Part shown: positions 60,617-64,000 of the stretch, in pieces
How positions within the stretch are numbered: the stretch's first letter is position 1
Layout of the letters: every line of letters begins with the position of its first letter
Source of the DNA: CAWHPS01 sp963831235
Lineage (GTDB): Bacteria; Fibrobacterota; OXYB2-FULL-49-7; JAEUSG01
Length of the DNA: 64,000 bases
Assembly: GCA_963831235.1 (NCBI GenBank)
Contig: CAWHPS010000033.1
Span: 1-64,000, forward strand
Reading direction: 5' to 3'
Translations under genes and position numbers: made by a program
The notes under the pieces: generated by a model
What the model was told of the DNA's origin: nothing
Seen by the model: only the letters and a program-made list of their open reading frames with translations
Database searches by the model: none

Positions 60617-61071
60617 TATGCCACCTCCATCATTGTGTCAATTGTTTCTCTATATGGCCCGGTTTTCCCGGCAGTATCAAGAATTATCCTTGATGTATTG
60701 GTACGATTAATTAAATCCTGAGGACCGAACAGGGACTCGTAAGGCATGCCTAATTTGTTGTGAAGATTCTTAATCATTCTTAAAGTTAATGATTTTTTCC
60801 CTGAGAGCACTTCTGATGCCCTGTTTTTACCACCTATAATGCGGGCAATATCAACGCTTCTCAATCCGTTCTGTTCCATCCTGAATTTTATAGCATCAAC
60901 CGGGTTGGGAGGAGCAATAGGGTGATGTTTTGCTTCATACGCTTCAACAAGAGTAATTAATATCTCAAGTTTATCACCATCCGGTGTATCAGGCTCGACA
61001 TTCCAAAGCTTCCTGATTGCGGCCAAAGCGGACTTGTAGTCCGCTTCGGTTTTAATGGGTTTAATATTCAT
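60616..61071 (-). CDS. higA: HigA-type antitoxin with C-terminal extension
   Basis: A 151-aa protein from ATG 61071. MNIKPIKTEADYKSALAAIR and DTPDGDKLEILITLVEAYEA KHHPI are the HigA N-terminal signature; AIKFRMEQNGLRSVDIARII GGKNRASEVLSGKKSLTL is the Xre-type HTH. About 35 residues beyond the usual end (NRTNTSRIILDTAGKTGPYR) are extra. It overlaps the toxin gene by 11 bases, and the next gene by one TAATG. It should bind both HigB and the palindrome upstream. Confidence 0.88.
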   Translation of the reverse strand: MNIKPIKTEADYKSALAAIRKLWNVEPDTPDGDKLEILITLVEAYEAKHHPIAPPNPVDAIKFRMEQNGLRSVDIARIIGGKNRASEVLSGKKSLTLRMIKNLHNKLGMPYESLFGPQDLINRTNTSRIILDTAGKTGPYRETIDTMMEVA

Positions 61072-61375
61072 TTGACCATACCTCCTCTGCATTTATGGCA
61101 TTATACTGTTTATGGGTGCCTATAAAACAAACATAAAGACACCTGAATTCATACTTTGCCGCGACAATGAGCCTATATTTGTTACCGGCAATGTTGAAAA
61201 CCAACCTTTTGTTTCCAATGACACTGACATTGCCGAATTGTGCTTTGACCTCGTTCGGTGAATTCCAATCCGCCTTAAACGCTTCCTGATACCATTCTTT
61301 GAGCGGTTGTTCGGAGTCTTTACACTTTGGGTTCTGCCAGAAAGCCCTTAAGGTTGATTTGGCAATGATACGCAT
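61061..61375 (-). CDS. higB: HigB-type mRNA interferase toxin
   Basis: A 104-aa RelE/HigB-fold toxin: MRIIAKSTLRAFWQNPKCKD, then LKEWYQEAFKADWNSPNEVK AQFGNVSVIGNKRLVFNIAG, then NKYRLIVAAKYEFRCLYVCF IGTHKQYNAI, matching the DUF2136/HigB pattern with the conserved R-W, N-R and H-Y residues. It lies first in the operon, as usual for higBA. Confidence 0.92.
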   Translation of the reverse strand: MRIIAKSTLRAFWQNPKCKDSEQPLKEWYQEAFKADWNSPNEVKAQFGNVSVIGNKRLVFNIAGNKYRLIVAAKYEFRCLYVCFIGTHKQYNAINAEEVWSNEY

Positions 61376-61391
61376 ACTAATAATATAATTA

Positions 61392-61414
61392 ATAGTTCCT
61401 TAAATTGGAACTAT
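61392..61414 (-). promoter_or_regulatory. Palindromic operator upstream of higB
   Basis: ATAGTTCC (61392-61399) and GGAACTAT (61407-61414) form an 8-bp inverted repeat with a 7-base centre, 17 bases before the higB ATG, in the AT-rich promoter. HigA is the likely binder. Confidence 0.65.
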
Positions 61415-61449
61415 AATTTAAAATCGATATCAAAGTTTGGTCTTTTTCC

Positions 61450-61650
61450 TTGAATATGTTCTCAATAGTCAACAGGTGGCAAGAAATGCCACAAGGACAG
61501 TTTTGCCGCATCAACCAGGTTTATATCATTGTACCCATTACTCAGGACCGGAAGAAAATACAAAAAAGCATTGCGGACATGATGGATAAGGTTTCGTTTG
61601 ACTATACCCTGCCTGAAATTGAACCTCTTGCAGAAGAATCCGTGGAATAA
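61450..61650 (+). CDS. Small hypothetical protein
   Basis: A 66-aa frame, starting TTG 61450 or ATG 61456: MFSIVNRWQEMPQGQFCRIN and TQDRKKIQKSIADMMDKVSF. It has a natural amino acid mix and ends PLAEESVE. Not recognised, and no clear ribosome site. It is divergent from higBA. It might be a small regulator, or noise. Confidence 0.4.
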   Translation: MNMFSIVNRWQEMPQGQFCRINQVYIIVPITQDRKKIQKSIADMMDKVSFDYTLPEIEPLAEESVE

Positions 61651-61751
61651 AATCACAAATATTATTTCGCACCTCTTAATAAATATTGACTATACGGATA
61701 TATGATATTTATCTTTTTTCGCACAAATTAATAATTATCCGGAGGTAAAAA

Positions 61752-62024
61752 ATGGCAAGAATCTCTAAGCTTGAACTTGGCAGACTTCAGAAAACATTAA
61801 AAACCGATGCTGCCATCGGAGCAAAATTCGGCATATCAAGACAAGCTGTTCATCAGCTACGCCAAAAGTATGATCTTGGCTACAATCATACCAAGAAAAA
61901 AGATCGTAACATCAAAATAGCAAGCCTTTTCAAATCTAAGGTATCAGGAACAAAGATTGCAAAACAAATGAACATCTCTGTTTCCCAGGTTTATCGGATT
62001 ATAGCAGGCCTCAAGAAGAAGTAG
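61752..62024 (+). CDS. Small double helix-turn-helix protein
   Basis: A 90-aa basic protein containing two HTH segments: TDAAIGAKFGISRQAVHQLR near the start and VSGTKIAKQMNISVSQVYRI at the end. This recalls the DNA-binding part of a Hin/resolvase or a TrpR-like repressor, but no catalytic domain is attached. AATTATCCGGAGG precedes the ATG and a strong terminator follows, so it is a single-gene transcript. It is a likely transcription regulator or transposase-derived HTH. Confidence 0.75.
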   Translation: MARISKLELGRLQKTLKTDAAIGAKFGISRQAVHQLRQKYDLGYNHTKKKDRNIKIASLFKSKVSGTKIAKQMNISVSQVYRIIAGLKKK

Positions 62025-62049
62025 TATTGAATCAAGTAGGAATATTGTA

Positions 62050-62091
62050 AAGCAACACCATCTTTTTATAAAAGATAGTGTTGCTTTTTAA
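62050..62091 (+). terminator. Intrinsic terminator
   Basis: AAGCAACAC then ATCTTTT pair with AAAAGAT then GTGTTGCTT (one internal mismatch) and are followed by TTTTT. It lies directly after the HTH gene and is convergent with the TPR gene. Confidence 0.85.
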
Positions 62092-62098
62092 TTTGCTT

Positions 62099-63166
62099 CT
62101 ATCGTTTTGGCTGATAATTCTGCATTACACGTTCAAGTATGGTTTTAGCTTCAGCCATATATTCCTTTGCAACAAGGTTGTCCGTCTCGTTGTAACGGTA
62201 TGCCATTGCCCTGCGGCATTCCGCGGCCGCCTTGTAATAAGCCTTGTTCTTTTCATGGATACGGGCCAGGAAAATCCGGCAGTGAAGAGAATTAACACAG
62301 TTATTGAACTCTTCGGAATCACTCAAATATAGAATTTCATCAAAAATAGACTCTGCCTTGTCAAGCTTTCCTTTATAAAAACAGGCTTCAGCCATTCCAA
62401 AAGAAAAAATCCTGTTGTTGGGGTATTTCTTAAGCATATCCTGGGCTATCGCTATTCCTTCATCAAAATGACCTTCAGTAATATAAATCCACATAAGATT
62501 TGTCGCTGCGGGTTGAGATGTGTAAAGACCGCTTTCAATCGCTTTCTTAAGCTGCGCTATTCCTTCCTCTCGTTTATCGCCGATACCCGGCATCCACCAT
62601 AGCAGTTTGCTTAGTTTGCTGCTCCAATAATGATACAGCCCCAGTCCATACAACACATCCGCAAATGAATTATCCATGTCAAATATCTGCTTAAGATAAG
62701 ACACACCGGTCCAGCCATTGCGGAACGCCGTTATATATCGTTTATATCGCGACTGGAACGTGCCGATATAGCCGTATGCTCCGCCGGTAAAGAAGATGTT
62801 CCACTTATCGGATGGATTCTTCTGCATTATCGCTTCACCAAGTTCTATTGCAGTCTCGCAGTTTTTCATGAATTCAGTCTCGTTTACGGCTGAGTAATAA
62901 AAATACATCCTTGCATCAAGGGCCGCTGCAGTAAGAAAATATCCTACCGGATGGTCGGGATATTTTTTCTTGATTGTTTCAAATAATCTTATGGCTGCGC
63001 TGTAATTCTCTTTGTACAAAAAATCCATTCCCTCACGGATTTTTTCATCAAGATATCGATCCTCTTGCCCATTTATTGAAACAATTGGAAAAGCAAGATT
63101 GGAGATTAACATGATAAGAGCTATTGCCATGAAAAAACGAATTGGAAAAATAGTTTTAATAAACAT
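62099..63166 (-). CDS. Exported TPR-repeat protein
   Basis: A 355-aa protein with an N-terminal signal/membrane segment (FFMAIALIMLISNLAF) and several tetratricopeptide-type helical pairs (MDFLYKENYSAAIRLFETIK, AACFYKGKLDKAESIFDEIL-like units, HEKNKAYYKAAAECRRAMAY). The middle (YHYWSSKLSKLLWWMPGIGD) is rich in aromatic residues. TPR proteins mediate assembly; the partner here is unknown. Its start lies 8 bases after the stop of the small lipoprotein gene, so they are cotranscribed. Confidence 0.82.
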   Translation of the reverse strand: MFIKTIFPIRFFMAIALIMLISNLAFPIVSINGQEDRYLDEKIREGMDFLYKENYSAAIRLFETIKKKYPDHPVGYFLTAAALDARMYFYYSAVNETEFMKNCETAIELGEAIMQKNPSDKWNIFFTGGAYGYIGTFQSRYKRYITAFRNGWTGVSYLKQIFDMDNSFADVLYGLGLYHYWSSKLSKLLWWMPGIGDKREEGIAQLKKAIESGLYTSQPAATNLMWIYITEGHFDEGIAIAQDMLKKYPNNRIFSFGMAEACFYKGKLDKAESIFDEILYLSDSEEFNNCVNSLHCRIFLARIHEKNKAYYKAAAECRRAMAYRYNETDNLVAKEYMAEAKTILERVMQNYQPKR

Positions 63167-63174
63167 ACGTTTGT

Positions 63175-63558
63175 CTATATCCCCTTTTTACGGGGTTTGG
63201 CAAGATTAAATTCCATTTCTTTATAATACCGTTCCCATCTGTTCCTGATCCGTGAAAAACGGTATTTTCTTATCTGCTTCATCCTGATAGTTTTCAGATA
63301 ATAGAATGCTACATCCACTCTGCACCCGAACTGATAGCTTTCTTTTGTTAATATATAATTGTCCACCCTGTAATATGGCTTGTCCAAAACCGCATTGGAA
63401 TCATTTGTTTTTGTATCCGCCACCATGCGATTCAGATCAAAGCCAAGAATTCTATCAAGATCAAGGTTCATTCTGTCTTCATTCCAGGACATGCAGCCCA
63501 TGAATGAAAGACACAACAAGACAGAGAAGAACCTACTCACCAAGAGTGATGCGTTCAC
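63175..63558 (-). CDS. Small lipoprotein of unknown function
   Basis: A GTG start at 63558 (with GGGAG upstream) gives VNASLLVSRFFSVLLCLSFM-GC, a lipoprotein signal; another GTG at 63540 is possible, and the open frame reaches 63597. The 100-residue mature part contains YYRVDNYILTKESYQFGC and a basic helix (IRMKQIRKYRFSRIRNRWER). Not recognised. It overlaps the ABC ATPase 3' end, indicating an operon ATPase-lipoprotein-TPR. Confidence 0.6.
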   Translation of the reverse strand: MNASLLVSRFFSVLLCLSFMGCMSWNEDRMNLDLDRILGFDLNRMVADTKTNDSNAVLDKPYYRVDNYILTKESYQFGCRVDVAFYYLKTIRMKQIRKYRFSRIRNRWERYYKEMEFNLAKPRKKGI

Positions 63559-64000
63559 CGCTCTCCCTCTCGAACAAATGAACATGACGTCCGTCAATAA
63601 AAACGCTTACTTTTTCTCCGGGTAAAGGCATTCTGTCTGATAGCATGAGGAATATCATGTCCCTCTTGCCCATTTTAGCCGTTACCATCATGCGTTCGCC
63701 TACAGGCTCAACAAGGACAATTTCAACTTCCACTTCCGTGTCGGAATGGCGGCGTCCCTCACGATCCTTAAAATACAGGATCTGTTGCGGCCTGACCCCG
63801 GCAATGAGTTCCTTTCCATTAAACTCCTTCATGGCAAGGCACTTCTCTTTTTCAAGGTGCAGCTTGATGCCGTCTATATCAACAAGGGTTTCATCCTCCT
63901 CGACAATAAGCCGGGCCGGATACATGTTCATGGCCGGGGCGCCGATGAAGGTGGCCACGAATTTAGTCTTGGGCCGGTTGAAGATGTTCATGGGAGTATC
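63533..64000 (-). CDS. ABC transporter ATP-binding protein, MalK/UgpC type (C-terminal part)
   Basis: The gene continues past the window end. What is visible begins D-T-P-M-NIFNRPKTKFVATFIG and APAMNMYP, the end of a sugar-type ABC ATPase, then the TOBE/regulatory C-terminal domain (GVRPQQILYFKD, VEIVLVEPVGERMMVTAKMG, VSVFIDGRHVHLFERESGER). Walker motifs lie outside the window. It is the ATPase of a binding-protein-dependent sugar or polyol importer. It is upstream of the lipoprotein and TPR genes on the same strand. Confidence 0.9.
   Translation of the reverse strand, partial: DTPMNIFNRPKTKFVATFIGAPAMNMYPARLIVEEDETLVDIDGIKLHLEKEKCLAMKEFNGKELIAGVRPQQILYFKDREGRRHSDTEVEVEIVLVEPVGERMMVTAKMGKRDMIFLMLSDRMPLPGEKVSVFIDGRHVHLFERESGERITLGE

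Noticed and set aside
57646..61375. Integron cassette array
   Set aside because: Serial toxin-antitoxin genes in one orientation suggested cassettes, but no attC-type repeats with GTTRRRY ends and no integrase were found.
1..64000. CRISPR array
   Set aside because: No regularly spaced direct repeats of 23-40 bases with unique spacers were seen; the coding repeats at 52295-54988 are protein repeats.

Overview
The window reads as a moderately AT-rich Gram-negative chromosome, most likely from the Fibrobacterota or a close relative. Three things point there: three TIGR02147 (DUF4423) regulators, a family I associate with Fibrobacter; four secreted or surface proteins ending in type IX secretion (T9SS) type A sorting domains; and many lipoproteins plus LPS-type glycosyltransferases. 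This placement is inferred from gene families, not from a marker gene.

Layout. 1-4972 is an IS-rich edge: an IS21 element, a truncated DUF6788-like gene, and an ISL3 element with an 8-bp target duplication inside a DUF3037 gene relic. 4989-10328 holds a SEC-C protein, a DUF3037 protein and an MmeI-like methyltransferase/nuclease (probable restriction-modification). 10428-13796 and 19709-21693 carry LPS/glycan glycosyltransferases. 14097-14724 is a VapBC pair. 14980-19127 is the first TIGR02147-lipoprotein-T9SS propeller module. 21822-25314 holds selC (tRNA-Sec), a sigma54 activator whose coding frame runs through an in-frame UGA, and a divergent operon (cupin plus TIGR04076-like protein) with a good sigma54 promoter. 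25394-30489 is two side-by-side IS4-type elements. 30544-31207 is another toxin-antitoxin pair. 31339-34672 carries a thioredoxin-like protein and the pyrR-pyrB-pyrC operon. 34821-43429 mixes envelope and exported proteins, a second sigma54 activator and a permease. 43619-48453 holds a GlpD-like enzyme, a GT-C membrane protein, a DUF4416 protein and an M20 peptidase. 48450-49026 is BrnTA. 49529-57388 carries the second and third TIGR02147 modules. 57646-61650 is an island of PIN, nucleotidyltransferase/winged-helix and HigBA-type systems. 62099-64000 is the end of an operon with an ABC ATPase, a lipoprotein and a TPR protein.

Two patterns stand out. First, the selC neighbourhood looks like one circuit: tRNA-Sec, a sigma54 activator with a UGA codon in a PAS-like segment and a possible SECIS hairpin after it, paired 13-bp upstream sites, a GG-N10-GC promoter, and the operon it drives. 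Second, the TIGR02147 gene is coupled three times to a lipoprotein gene, twice also followed by a T9SS-exported beta-propeller. Each copy has its own upstream palindrome, and the right-hand copies share a 3' hairpin element.

Several genes (36153-37668, 37829-40139, 41088-41740, 19373-19664 and the istA 5' end) are broken by single-base frame shifts. Assembly error and real decay cannot be told apart from the sequence alone.
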